This document shows, in pieces, positions 47,354 to 58,236 of a DNA stretch of 64,000 nt (within the stretch, counting starts at the first letter, position 1; each line of letters begins with the position of its first letter). The position numbers and the translations under genes were made by a program. The notes beneath the pieces were generated by a model. The model saw only the letters and a list, made by a program, of their open reading frames with translations, was not told the origin of the DNA and did no database searches. Source of the DNA: Silene latifolia. Its lineage: Eukaryota > Streptophyta > Magnoliopsida > Caryophyllales > Caryophyllaceae. The stretch covers positions 199,705,325-199,769,324 of the forward strand of contig NC_133536.1 in assembly GCF_048544455.1 (NCBI RefSeq), given 5' to 3'.

Positions 47354-48706
47354 ATGGCTAAGATCTATTTTGCACAAGATGAGGATGAATTGTTTTGCAA
47401 TTATTTTGATAGACTTGAGCAATATTTCTTGCAATGCAATTATTCTTTTGACTCATGGGAGCTTGGTCGTATGGTTTATTGTGGTTTGAATGAGGGGTAT
47501 GTGTCTCGTGTGCATATCTTGAGTAATGGGAGATTCTTTGAATGGAGTTGTGAGGATAAATGGGAACTCTTCCACTACTTAATCAATCTTACTAGGAAAT
47601 GGGAGTTCCAAAACTCTTGTCAAACCCAATATCAACAAAGTGAGATAATTCCCACTCATGATACACCTTCAATAGACAATGAGTGTTTTGATGATGGTTC
47701 CTATGATAAAGAGAATGATCTTGAGGTTGAAAACCCTCCTCCCCTTAATCTTGATACGAGCTACTCTTATAAAGAGTATTGTTTTTGGGATGATAAGAAG
47801 GATGCTTATGTTTTCACCACACTTCCATGCCACTCCCCCGTTATGCTATCTACCGACACCTTGTGCACTAGTGATGATGGTTCCTCGAGTAATAATCATG
47901 TGGATGAGGACAACTCCTCGGTCCTTAGTAGCCTTGGTGAGGAGTTGTCGTGTGAGGATTCATTGGGTCAAATTGTTGAACAAGATGAACATGAGGGAAG
48001 TAAGGTTGAGGAAGAGGTTATTTGCACCTTTGACAACTCTTATTTGGAGGGTCTATTTGATGAGGAAGATGATATGTGTGACTTGAAACCCTCTTTGGCA
48101 TTTCCATCCATTGAGATCCCTATTCACATTCCTTGTACCGAAGTTGATGCCTCACATCTTGGTAACAACTCCTTGGTTCATAGTAACTCTTGCCCGGAAT
48201 TTACCCTTGTGAAATCAAGGAGTGAGGTGTTTGAGAGGAATGAGGAAGGACCAATGATTTGTGAGGTGGTTGTGATAGAAAAAGAGAAGGTGGTAGCTCT
48301 TGAAGATGTTTGTGACCCTTCAAAAATTATGAAACTTACAAGTGTGGGGGTCAAGGAATATGCAAAAGAGGGAATGGAAAATGAGTTTGTAGAGGTTTAC
48401 CCCCTCAAGGAGGAACCACCTCAAATTTGTTTTGAAAAGCCATCAAGGTTATCACCCAAAGAAGCTCATGAGTCTCCTTATTCTTACTTGGTCTTCACCA
48501 AGTCCATTCCATCATTCAAAGAGCCTTATCGTGACAAGAAACCGTTCCTTGGGTATGAAAACTTGAGACAATTATCTTGTGTTTACTATTTCCTTACTTA
48601 TGCTTGCTATGTGGGTGATCTATGCTATGGTCATGCCTCTTGTTTATGGGCTAGTGTGTATGACAAGTTACTAAGGGCGATGCGTTGTTCCGCTCTTGAT
48701 TCTTGA
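47354..48706 (+). CDS. Retrotransposon ORF of unknown function, 450 aa
   Basis: ATG 47354 to TGA 48706, uninterrupted. Residues 1-110 are rich in Trp, Tyr and Cys (FCNYFDRLEQYFLQCNYSF, WELGRMVYCGLNEGYVSRV, EDKWELFHYL). The middle, about 110-330, is strongly acidic and low-complexity (Asp/Glu/Ser). The C-terminus (EAHESPYSYLVFTKSIPSFKE, YENLRQLSCVYYF, CYGHASCLWASVYDKLL) is again ordered-looking and Cys/Tyr-rich. I see no zinc knuckle, protease or polymerase motif. Proteins of this look occur as the single ORF of large non-autonomous plant LTR elements, in the position of gag. An RNA-binding or packaging role is inference from position only. Its openness in a young copy implies recent selection or simply youth. 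Confidence 0.75.
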   Translation: MAKIYFAQDEDELFCNYFDRLEQYFLQCNYSFDSWELGRMVYCGLNEGYVSRVHILSNGRFFEWSCEDKWELFHYLINLTRKWEFQNSCQTQYQQSEIIPTHDTPSIDNECFDDGSYDKENDLEVENPPPLNLDTSYSYKEYCFWDDKKDAYVFTTLPCHSPVMLSTDTLCTSDDGSSSNNHVDEDNSSVLSSLGEELSCEDSLGQIVEQDEHEGSKVEEEVICTFDNSYLEGLFDEEDDMCDLKPSLAFPSIEIPIHIPCTEVDASHLGNNSLVHSNSCPEFTLVKSRSEVFERNEEGPMICEVVVIEKEKVVALEDVCDPSKIMKLTSVGVKEYAKEGMENEFVEVYPLKEEPPQICFEKPSRLSPKEAHESPYSYLVFTKSIPSFKEPYRDKKPFLGYENLRQLSCVYYFLTYACYVGDLCYGHASCLWASVYDKLLRAMRCSALDS

Positions 48707-49721
48707 AGAAGAAAAATGTTGGAAAGGCGTCGAGCAAACGACGAAAACCAAAAGCGCTTTACGGGAGGCAACCCGTACTCCTTTCACATTTCTTTACTCT
48801 CCTTTGCATTTCTAGTACTCTCCTCCACATTGAGGACAATGTGGAAACTAAGTGTGGGAGAGGAGATTATTTGTAATATATGTAAGCTTTATTTCATAAG
48901 TTGATGCATTGTTTTAGAAAAAAAAACGAAAATCCCGGCTAGGTGAAAACCCACAAGGGTGGGCACCTAAGGCAAGATTGGGAAGGTGGCCGAGGACGGA
49001 ATGAAAACCCGAAAGGGCGTTCCGGGCAAAATGAAAAATTGAGTTGCGAGCCACCATGAGAGGAAAAGAAAAGCTAAGGTGAAAACCCGAAAGGGCACCT
49101 TAGGCAAAATGAGAGATTTTCAACAAAAAAATGAAAAAAAAAATTTGAAAAAGGTAACACCAAAAATATGGAGGGACAAGAAGGGAGTGATAAGGAGGGT
49201 CTTGGAAGGAGGCTAGTTTTTAGGACTTAATTTCTTTTTGTGTCACAAAAATTTGCTTCAAATTGGTGGTTTTTCCGATTGGCTACTTGAGTTGTTGATT
49301 CTTAAGGGTGTTTGGCTAACCAAGTAGCATGATCTTACAATTTTTATGGAGTGATAAGGGGGTGATATAAGGGGAAGATGAATGAGTTGGAGGATTGTTT
49401 AGGTCACTTTGCTATTGCCTTGGGATAAGGCAAGAGTGACCACTTCTACTTTGATGATATAAGAAGGGTGGAGTTGCGTGATGTGTCGGAGTTGTAGTTG
49501 TGTCGTGTCTTGTGTGAGGGATGGTATAAGGAGGGTGAGTGAGTGAAGAGTGTGTGCAAAAACTTTGAGTCTAGATTTTCTTTTTAATCGGTGGATTGTT
49601 CAAGAGGGAGACATAAGAAGGAAGAGGTAAGGGAAGAGTGATCGGATTCTCCTACACTCACTTGATGGACTTGTGTACCTCCCTACTTAGTCTTGAGTTT
49701 TACTCGGGACGAGTAAAGTCC
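48707..49721 (+). other. 3' UTR of young element
   Basis: No gene. The stretch at 48830-48865 (TTGAGGACAATGTGGAAAC, then AAGTGTGGGAG) is a box commonly found after the coding region of Athila/Tat-type elements. Near 48930-49120 a short motif (GTGAAAACCCACAAGGGTG, GAAAACCCGAAAGGGCG, GTGAAAACCCGAAAGGGCAC) repeats three times, each able to form a small hairpin. The 48716-48904 frame is doubtful. Confidence 0.55.
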
Positions 49722-49736
49722 AAGTGTGGGGGAATT
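49722..49736 (+). other. Polypurine tract of young element
   Basis: AAGTGTGGGGGAATT immediately before the second LTR. Confidence 0.85.
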
Positions 49737-51371
49737 TGATAGTGTCAAATTGTGACGAGTCAATAGGTTAATGTTATCACAATAAACATGCTTGATACCG
49801 GGTTTTAGTTGAACTTGTTGTAATATACCGGTTTGCACTTTTGGTTGTAATTTTAGAGACTTAGCTTATAACTTACCAAGGCAAAGAAGGAGAGCAAAAG
49901 GAAAGCCAAGGGAATAAGTGCAAAATCAAGAGAAGCAAGCAAAAGGAAGAATTGAAGCCTTGACATGCACAAACAAGAGCCAAAATGAAGAATTGAGAAC
50001 TCGGTTTCACAAGGGTCAACTTCAAACGCGTATATCTGGAGTTATAGAGCTCGTATCGATGCAAGGCCAAGTGGAGGTGAAAGCTTGTGATCTTAGCTTT
50101 CCAACGGTAGGTTGCATGCCTTATTTGACCAAGAAACGAGAGAGTTATGGCTCTCGCACGTTGCTGCCACAGGAAAAACCGCAGTCTGCCAAAATAACGG
50201 CAATCTGCCGTGGCAGACTGCCAAGACCACGGCAGACTGCCGTTTTGGCTGGAAACGAGATTCTAAATTCCGTCATATGTTCCTATTGAAAGCCCATTTT
50301 CCTATGCCTTGTTTTGAGACTATAAATACATGTTTTGCATTAGGTTTTGGGGACCCCTTTTTCACCTCCTTACCATCAAAGGTTATGCTTTGCTTTTAAT
50401 CTTGTAATAATTAGACCTTAATCATTTTCATTTTCATTTGAATCTTTCCACAAAAATTGGGTTGTAAGCAAACTATGGAAGGCTAAATCTTTCATTTCTT
50501 GGTGTAATTTGATCAAAGTATCCAACTTTGGTATTGTAAGACTCTTAAATCTCTCTAAATTTATCTATTGTTCTTTCCTTTGTTCTTAAATTCTTATGTT
50601 GAGTAGATGAATGTATGAATTGATCACTCTTGCATCTTATTTACCTAACTATTGCAAATTCTAGAGAAATGGTTTAATCTATCTAGAATTGTTTGGAGCA
50701 AACTTGGTGTATGTTGATTTGGTTTAAAGGATTCATATATCAAGTAGGAAATTACATGTCTTTTCTTGCTAGCATGGTTTAATCTAGTAGGATTTGATTC
50801 TAGCTTACATCTCTTGGTAAAAGCTTCATGCTCAATTCTAATCTTCATTCATGGTTTAATGAGTTGTGGTTGGAATTGAAGGATTCACATATATGGTTTA
50901 ATTGTGTGTATCAATTTCTTGAGTTGATAGTATTGGATAGATAATAATAGAGAGAAAAGAATCAAGCTTTATCATTGTTGGATTACTAAGAGAGAATTAC
51001 ACCAAGTTCTCCCAAATATTGAAGTCTTTGCATATCAAGTGTTTGTTGATTTGTCTCTTAGAAAAGTTCACATCTTTAACTTTGTTATGTTATCTCAAAA
51101 CCCAATTTCCTCTTTTATGTCAATTTATTGTTGCTCATTGTGAATATGCATAGTTTGTGATTAGTCCTTGATTGTTAATTTTAATCGTCATTAGTATCTC
51201 AATTAGTTTACTAGTCAAGTTTTAGTTGTTAGACCTTCTCTTGGGTTCGACCCTTACTTATGCTATACTACTATTCTTAATTGCATAGTGTAGAGTTGAG
51301 TTTGGTTTATAAATTGTTAATTTGATAGGTTAATTCTAGCTTTTTACGACACCTAGTTTATTTCTCTATCA
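49737..51371 (+). repeat. 3' LTR of young element
   Basis: Same length as the 5' LTR. The three differences seen are all transitions: near 45887 versus 50040 (A/G), near 46276 versus 50429 (C/T) and near 47164 versus 51317 (A/G). Confidence 0.95.
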
Positions 51372-51520
51372 GATATCTTAATTAATTGCATTTTTAACCT
51401 AATAAAGTACAAAATAGCATATTAAATCACATACTCCCTTCTATTCCCGATAACTGTCCCATTGTTGAAATGACACAAGAATTAAGAAAGTGAGTTAAAT
51501 AATGTAAAGTATTTTGGTGG

Positions 51521-52360
51521 CAGGGGCGGTTCTGAAGGGGTGCAGGGATTCATCTGCACTCCCTTTGCCAAAAATAAATACAAATTAAATTGGTAAAGGA
51601 GCATATTAATTATGTTGATCTAGTGGTTTGCTAGGTAGCACCAAAACGGACACGGACACTTACACAACACGGACACGCGACACGGCATCCCATGAAATTT
51701 AGGACACGGGACACGTCATTTAAATTTAATAAAATATATATTTTCTAGTTATTTATGTGTGATTTTATTTTTGAAAAAATATTGAATATTAAATTTAAAT
51801 TAGTGAAGGTAAAACTTGACGTTAATTATAACTCATTCTCATTTCCAAAACCAAAAACCAACTTATAATAAATCTATTTCGACATCTCATTACTAGTCTA
51901 AAGAACATCATTTGCCCCCAATTCAACTTATTTCCCCACCAAATTCAACCATATAACAATTCACGCCGTTTACCTTAAATTCAACTTGATTCCGTTTGAA
52001 GATGTGTCCAAATACCATGGACACGTGTCGGACACGTGCCCAAATAAAAGATGAAAGTTAGACACGGCTTTACAAGTGTCCGACACGTTTTGACGTGTGT
52101 CCGACGAGTGTCGTGTCCGACACGGGTGTCCGACACGGGAAGGCCGATTAGGAGGAGTGTCCGTGCTACCTAGGTGGTTTGTGATACTTTTTCTTACCTT
52201 AAAAGGTCATGGGTTCAATCCTTCTATTGAGCAATTTTTTTAAAGGTTCTTTCACCATATATTTTGCCCAATTAAATAAGATTTTTTAACATATAACTCG
52301 ATTTTTCGTTGTAAAATTTTTTTATGCACCTCCATCTATCAAATTCTAGAATCGCCCCTG
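51521..52360. mobile_element. hAT-type nonautonomous element (CAGGGGCGG ends)
   Basis: CAGGGGCGGTTCT at the left pairs with AGAATCGCCCCTG at the right. The 8-bp flanks TTTGGTGG and TGTGGTGG match at 7 of 8. No transposase. It hosts a nested MITE at 51631-52173. Confidence 0.82.
51631..52173. mobile_element. hAT-type MITE nested in another (GGACACG-rich)
   Basis: CTAGGTAGCAC at the left and GTGCTACCTAG at the right are perfect inverted ends. The exact 8-bp duplication GTGGTTTG is at 51623-51630 and 52174-52181. Both ends are built of tandem GGACACG/GTGTCCGACACG units (51650-51720 and 52015-52140) that can pair. Confidence 0.9.
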
Positions 52361-52403
52361 TGTGGTGGGGTGATGTAATTGGAGAGAAGGAAGGTATTTT
52401 GGG

Positions 52404-52813
52404 TAGGGGTGGGCATAATCTGGTCCGGACTGGAAAAATGGACCGGTCCGAACCGGAATCTAGTGGACCGGAACCGGAATTAAAAATTCCGGTCCGGTCT
52501 CCGGTCCACCATTTTTCACGATTCCGGTTTCCGGTCCGGGACCGGTACCGGTTTGTTCGGAATGCCCGGAATTATTGTTATTTGCATTTTTTTCTTAAAA
52601 TTGTATTTTTATTCCGGTCCAATGGACCGAAATTTTTCGACCGGAATTTGAAAAAGTGAGTAATTCCGGTCCGGTCTTGGGCCGCAATTTTTTCCGGTCT
52701 GGTCCCGGACCAGATTTTTTGTAATCCGGTCCGGTCCCGGTCCAAGAATTTTGTCGATTCCTGTTCCGGTCCAAACCGGTTCCGGTCCGGTTTTGGACCG
52801 GTGCCCAGCCCTA
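52404..52813. mobile_element. hAT-type MITE (GGTCCGGACC family), complete
   Basis: TAGGGGTGGGCA and TGCCCAGCCCTA are inverted ends. The flanks ATTTTGGG and ATTGTGGG match at 7 of 8. The body is made of CCGGTCCGGT repeats in both orientations. Frames across it are repeat artefacts. Confidence 0.82.
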
Positions 52814-52901
52814 ATTGTGGGGTATTATTGTGGGTGTAGTGATTAAAATAAGTATTGTTGTGGGGTGAAATTATTAAAATAAGTATTGTTGTGGGTGAGG
52901 T

Positions 52902-54283
52902 TGTAACACCCCCATACTCCAAGTGCCTTACCAGGACTACTCAGGTATAAAGGTGCTACCATCTCGGTTACCCGAGGCAATGATACTCATAAGACAATAA
53001 CGAAACAACGTTTAAATAGAATAAAGTTAAGTGAAAGGTTACAATCCGGAAACCAAACTGATAAAATAAGAATACATGTTCTCCAAAACCAAATGTCTAA
53101 AAGCTAAACATAAGTCTGACAACAGCGGAAGACTCTTCTAACTGCAGTGATGACTCATCCCAGCTAGCCCATGTATCTCTACTCATACCTGCTCAACAAC
53201 TGCTCACCATCCCTGCATGGATCACCACAGTTTTTAAAACAATAAACGGGGTCAGTACTAATCACACAATTTATATAATCCAACAACACAACAAACAACA
53301 CAGGCTCAATCGTCACGGATATACTCCGAACTCCATTCCCAACTCCACAATCGACTACACACTAAAGTGTGTAGCCCCGCCAAAGTGCCCATCGCAACAG
53401 TCACTCCACGCCGCCGATGGGGGACCGGCGCTTCCCACCTAATCCCCGCTCATCTCCGTCGAGCGATAAACACAAATCCATTAATGTGCACATCCCTTCT
53501 GTGGCGGGTTCCACGGAAGGCGAATAATGGGCGTGAAGCCACTCCCCGCAAGTGACTCCACTCGGCCAGTGCACGCCCCAAGAACACAGACAGATACAAA
53601 CAATCACAACTACTAAACAAAGAATCAAAACCAACAACCGTCACAATACTCGTATGATAACAAATCAACAATCACAACACCAACAATGCATTATGGGACT
53701 AATCTTGAGTAGGGAAACCCTACCTGGAATGCAATACAGTCAGACGATCTCAACAGCTGATATCAAAAGGCCTCTTCTACGAATCCTCCTCCTAACATGT
53801 GATCATACAATTACTACCAATCAAGAAAGGCAACAAAACCCCCAATCCCCAAATTAGAGTTTAACCAACTTAACCAAAATACTATAAAAACAGTACGTAG
53901 ATCTTACCCTCGACACAAAGATCACAAAGATGTAAAGAAAGGTGAAATCCGACCTTCCAAGCTCCGAGATTTGCCAATAATGCGATTGATGCGAAGAACG
54001 TAGATTGTTTTCTCTTTTGAAGGTGATTAGGTTTGTAAAAGTATATTATGAAAGTGACGGAAGTGATTATATATTAAATCGCATTATTAACAAAACCCGA
54101 CAAATCATCCCCCCGTAAACCGGCTACTCGATCGAGTAACCGACGTACTCGATCGAGTACCAAGGCTACTCGATCGAGTACCCACCAGGTCAGAAACTAT
54201 TTTAAATCGTAAAACACGCTTACTCGACAGAGTAAGGCCCACTCGATAGAGTACCCAGAGACTCATAAAACCGTAGTATTACA
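52902..54283 (-). repeat. 3' LTR (family B)
   Basis: Plus-strand TGTAACACCCCC to TAGTATTACA. Three exact palindromes and two variants lie at 54123-54253, with TATATAA (minus) at about 54068-54075, some 50 bp downstream in element orientation. Confidence 0.92.
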
Positions 54284-54321
54284 GTCTTCCATCCTTAAAA
54301 AGAACTTCGTCCCCGAAGTTC
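54284..54321 (-). other. Polypurine tract and hairpin
   Basis: On the minus strand: GAACTTCG-GGGA-CGAAGTTC (54321-54302), then TTTTTAAGGATGGAAGAC abutting the LTR. Confidence 0.8.
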
Positions 54322-54517
54322 AAACCACAACAAAACAAAGACATACTACTACACTCCCGACAAACCAAACAAAACAAAACTCAACATAAAAACATGCTAC
54401 TAACCAAGCTCAACCCGACTCAAACCATTACTAACCATACCGACACAACACCAAAAAGATGTAAAAACTCTTAAAAACTCTTTGCGATCATCTCCTACCC
54501 CCCTAAAAGAAACAAGG

Positions 54518-55291
54518 TTACGTCCCCGTAACCATACATACCTGATCAAAAAGAAAAGGGTAACGCTCTCTCATAGCCTCCTCTGCCTCCCATGTAGCTT
54601 CCTCAGTCTCGTGGTTAGACCAAAGGATTTTGAGCAAAACTGTCTCACCACTCCTAGTCTTCTTAACCTTCCGGTCAAGAATCTGCTTAGGCACCTCAAG
54701 GTATGACAAGAACTCATCTAGCTCTAAACTCTCTGCCTCTAACACATGTGACGGATCACTCACATACTTCCTCAGTTGAGATACATGAAACACATTATGC
54801 ACCCTCTCTAACGCCGCTGCTAAAGCCAAACGATAAGCAACCTCTCCAACCCGTTCTAAGATCTCATAAGGCCCGATAAACTTCTAACTCAGCTTGCCTT
54901 TCTTCCCAAATCTCATAACCCCACGCATAGGAGACACTTTCAGAAGAACCTTGTCCCCAACCTGAAACTCTATATCCCGGCGATGTAGATCTGCATAACT
55001 CTTTTGCCTATCCTGAGCCGCTCTCATCCTTTCCCTGATCATCTTAATCTGCTCAACCATCTCATGTACCATCTCTGGTCCTAGAACCACTGCCTCAGCA
55101 CTGTCGTCCCAACAAATCGGACTCCTACATCTCCTCCCATATAAGGCCTCAAACGGTGTCATGCCAATACTAGTGTGATAGCTGTTGTTGTAAGAAAACT
55201 CTATCAAATCCAACCTCTGTTCCCAGCTACCACCAAAGTCCATCACACAAGCTCGTAACATATCCTCAAGAGTCTTGATCGTTCTCTCAGT
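54518..55291 (-). pseudogene. Chromovirus integrase C-terminus and chromodomain
   Basis: This is the continuation of pol past the TAG at about 55293. The frame 55261-54884 carries integrase core/C-terminal motifs (SYHTSIGMTPFEALYGRRC, then GDKVLLKVSPMRG). A second TAG at about 54884-54886 follows KLS. The frame resumes as KFIGPYE and runs through HVSQLRKYVSD to the chromodomain (YLEVPKQILDRKVKK, LWSNHETEEATWEAE, YPFLF) and a stop at 54518. Chromodomains of this clade are thought to target integration to particular chromatin marks. The domain sits at the extreme C-terminus, as in Tekay/Del. Both stops could come from CAG by a C-to-T change, but the second is less certain. Confidence 0.88.
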
Positions 55292-57955
55292 CTAACCGTC
55301 TGTCGCAGGATGAAATGCTGTGCTCATCTTTAAAGTCGTTCCCAAAGATTCCTGCAGCTCTTTCCAAAACCTTGAGATAAATCTCGCATCTCTGTCAGAT
55401 ACTATGGCCTTAGGGACTCCATGCAACCTCAACACATTCTTCCGATAAGCCATAGCTAATTGTGCCTTAGTCCATGTATCTTTCATTGGCACACAGTGAG
55501 CTGACTTGGTTAGTCGATCCACTATTACCCATATCATGTTGTTACCTTGTTGACTCTTCGGCAAACCCACGATAAAATCCATAGAAATGGATTCCCACTT
55601 CCACTCAGGTACCTCTAAAGACTGAATCTTACCCTGTGGTCGTCGATGTTCCCCCTTAACTCTCTGGCACTTCAAACAACGAACGACAAACTCAGCTGTT
55701 TCTTTCTTCATCCCAGGCCACCAGAACGTGTTCTTTAAATCCTTGTATAGCTTGTCACCACCTGGATTTACTGAATATGGTGTACAATGTGCCTCTGTCA
55801 TGATTGTCTTTTTCAGCTCCTCATCATTAGGGACACACCACCTACCATCAAACCTCAAACTACCATCTGTATGAATAGAGAATCTAGACACTGTCCCTTT
55901 CTCTACTCCAGCTCTCCACTCTACCATCTTAGGATCCAACATCTGTTTACCTCGAATATCATCATAAATATCAGGCTGTACCGTCAAATCTCCCATGGCA
56001 TCACCCCTCTGCATCATATGTATCCCAAACTTCCCCACCTCATCTCTCAACCTCATCAAAGACAAAGCTGTACACAGCGAATGTACACTCTTCCTACTCA
56101 AAGCATCTGCTACAACATTGGCTTTCCCTTCATGGTAGATAATATCCATGTCATAATCGCCAATCAGCTCCATCCAGCTCCTCTGTCTCATGTTCAACTC
56201 CTTTTGAGTGAAGATATACTTGAGACTCTTGTGATCAGAAAATACCTTAAAGGTCGCCCCATAAAGGTAATGTCTCCAAATCTTGAGAGCAAACACCACA
56301 GCACCCAACTCTAGATCGTGTGTAGGATAGTTCTCCTCATAAGGCTTCAATTGCCTAGAGGCATAGGCAATTACTTTACCGTTCTGCATCAACACACATC
56401 CCAACCCATTCTTTGAGGCATCTGTATAAACCTCAAAGTTCTCAATCCCTTCAGGTAGTGCTAAGATAGGAGTTGTGGTCAAACGCTCCTTTAATGTTTG
56501 GAACGCCGTCTCACAACTCTCATCCCAACGAAACTTGTTCTCTTTCCTCATCAAAGCTGTCATAGGTCTAGCAATCTTGGAGAAATCCTTCACGAACCGT
56601 CTGTAGTATCCAGCTAAACCCAAGAAACTCCTGATCTCAGCAACATTCTTTGGTGCTTCCCACCTTGTCACTGCCTCAATCTTTGCCGGATCCACAACTA
56701 CCCCATCCTTAGAGATCACATGCCCCAGAAAAGCAACTTTCTCTAACCAGAACTCACACTTAGACAGTTTAGCATATAACTCATGCTCCCTCAAGGTCTG
56801 CAACACAATCCTCAGATGCTCCTCATGCTCCTCCTTAGTCTTGGAGTATACTAAGATGTCATCGATAAACACCACCACAAACTTGTCCAAAAACTGTCTG
56901 AAGATTCTGTTCATCAAATCCATAAACACAACCGGTGCATTAGATAACCCAAAAGACATCACTACATACTCATAATGGCCATACCTCGACGTGAAAGCTG
57001 TCTTCGGTATGTCCACCTCTCTAATCTTCACCTGATGGTACCCCGACCTCAAATCAATCTTGGAAAAGACTGATGCACCACTCAACTGATCAAACAGGTC
57101 ATCTATCCTTGGCAAATGATACTTGTTCTTTACTGTCACTCGGTTCAGCTCCCTGTAATCTATACACAACCTCAAGCTCCCATCTTTCTTCTTCACAAAA
57201 AGAACTAGTGCTCCCCACGGTGATACACTAGGTCTAATGTATCCCTTCTCTATCAGATCATCTAACTGTTTCCTGAGCTCCTCCATCTCTTTAGGACCCA
57301 TCCGGTACGTTGCCTTAGAGATTGGCCTCGTTCCCGGTTTCAACTCAACCGTGAAATCTATCTCCCTCTTCGGTGGTAACCCCGGAATCTCCTCTGGAAA
57401 GACATCTGCAAACTCATCCACCACCGGTATCTGATCAACTGTCGGACTCTCTATCCGGTCATCTCTCACATGGCACAAGATCAAAGGGCATCCCTTCCTC
57501 AGATAGGACTTCAAGGTCACAGCTGCAATCAACTTAACTTTGGGTTTGACCATAAACCCACGATAAGACACACTAACGCCCTTAGGACCTCTCAAAGACA
57601 CTTTCTTTTGATGACAGTCTATCTTAGCTTTGTACTTTCCCAACCAGTCCATCCCGACTATCATCTCAAAACCATCAAAAGGAGACTCTAACAAATCTAC
57701 TGGTAGGTCAACTTGCCCAACTATCATAGATACATCCCTAAACAACCTCCCACATGATACAGACTCACCCGAAGGTATAAACACTTTCTCACTTACAGAC
57801 TCATATACCCTCAAACCCAACCGTTTAACATGACTCGAAGATACAAACGACTGAGACGCCCCCGAATCAAACAAAACAAAGGTATGAATACCGTTAACAA
57901 GAAAGGTACCAGTAATAACATGTGCATCATCCTCAGCTGCTTTCTTGTCCATCAT
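55292..57955 (-). CDS. Chromovirus pol: protease-RT-RNase H-integrase (stop-truncated)
   Basis: 887 codons from [10 protein letters not shown]. Protease: [11 protein letters not shown] with catalytic Asp30. [26 protein letters not shown] (usually VMPFG, so the Pro is replaced by Ser) and the catalytic FIDDILVYS. RNase [15 protein letters not shown], then [12 protein letters not shown]. Integrase zinc domain: [10 protein letters not shown], where the second His of HHCC is Asn, followed by [12 protein letters not shown]. Integrase core: MDFIVGLP and IVSDRDARF. It ends at FHPATDG followed by TAG where QTER is expected, so the catalytic Glu and all downstream are lost from this protein. In an intact element the product would mature the polyprotein, copy RNA to DNA and integrate it. 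The Asn and Ser changes and the stop argue that this copy is dead. Confidence 0.93.
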   Translation of the reverse strand: MMDKKAAEDDAHVITGTFLVNGIHTFVLFDSGASQSFVSSSHVKRLGLRVYESVSEKVFIPSGESVSCGRLFRDVSMIVGQVDLPVDLLESPFDGFEMIVGMDWLGKYKAKIDCHQKKVSLRGPKGVSVSYRGFMVKPKVKLIAAVTLKSYLRKGCPLILCHVRDDRIESPTVDQIPVVDEFADVFPEEIPGLPPKREIDFTVELKPGTRPISKATYRMGPKEMEELRKQLDDLIEKGYIRPSVSPWGALVLFVKKKDGSLRLCIDYRELNRVTVKNKYHLPRIDDLFDQLSGASVFSKIDLRSGYHQVKIREVDIPKTAFTSRYGHYEYVVMSFGLSNAPVVFMDLMNRIFRQFLDKFVVVFIDDILVYSKTKEEHEEHLRIVLQTLREHELYAKLSKCEFWLEKVAFLGHVISKDGVVVDPAKIEAVTRWEAPKNVAEIRSFLGLAGYYRRFVKDFSKIARPMTALMRKENKFRWDESCETAFQTLKERLTTTPILALPEGIENFEVYTDASKNGLGCVLMQNGKVIAYASRQLKPYEENYPTHDLELGAVVFALKIWRHYLYGATFKVFSDHKSLKYIFTQKELNMRQRSWMELIGDYDMDIIYHEGKANVVADALSRKSVHSLCTALSLMRLRDEVGKFGIHMMQRGDAMGDLTVQPDIYDDIRGKQMLDPKMVEWRAGVEKGTVSRFSIHTDGSLRFDGRWCVPNDEELKKTIMTEAHCTPYSVNPGGDKLYKDLKNTFWWPGMKKETAEFVVRCLKCQRVKGEHRRPQGKIQSLEVPEWKWESISMDFIVGLPKSQQGNNMIWVIVDRLTKSAHCVPMKDTWTKAQLAMAYRKNVLRLHGVPKAIVSDRDARFISRFWKELQESLGTTLKMSTAFHPATDG

Positions 57956-58236
57956 AAACAGCTTTCCACTGGTCTTTTGTCCACCTCCCTGGACAGTACT
58001 GGCTGAAGTGGTCGGTTTAGCACCCGACCCCTGATTGTTGTTGTTGTTCGTAGCTGGTTTCTGATAAGAATTACCGCCATTGCGGTTACCTCCACCCTGG
58101 TTGCTTTGACCTCCCCGGTTAGACCATGACCCAGCTGGTCTATTACTCGCATAACTCTGTGCCGGTCCCTGAGAATAGCTCCCCTGAGCTGGTCTCTGAA
58201 AGGCTCCAGGTACACTCGTGCACTCATGTCTCTTGT
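57956..58236 (-). pseudogene. Chromovirus gag 3' part, beyond the solo LTR
   Basis: Resumes gag after the insertion: the codons for KRHEC complete the zinc knuckle, followed by a Gln/Gly/Asn-rich tail up to the pol start. The overlapping 91-codon frame 58227-57952 is in another phase and is not the gene. The five bases CTTGT (58232-58236) are the target duplication. Confidence 0.8.

Larger units (their letters stand above)
45584..51371 (+). mobile_element. Young non-autonomous LTR retrotransposon (5.8 kb, Athila/Tat-like)
   Basis: Two 1635-bp LTRs (45584-47218, 49737-51371), the tRNA-Asp primer site, the polypurine tract and the duplication GATAT (45579-45583 and 51372-51376) are all intact. 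The LTRs differ at three positions that I could find (about 0.2 percent). The internal 2.5 kb holds one ORF of unknown function and no protease, RT or integrase. It is structurally complete but dependent on other elements for replication. It lies about 550 bp downstream of the MAP kinase. Confidence 0.95.

Noticed and set aside
55787-56314. 175-codon plus-strand ORF
   Set aside because: Antisense shadow of the chromovirus RNase H/integrase region.
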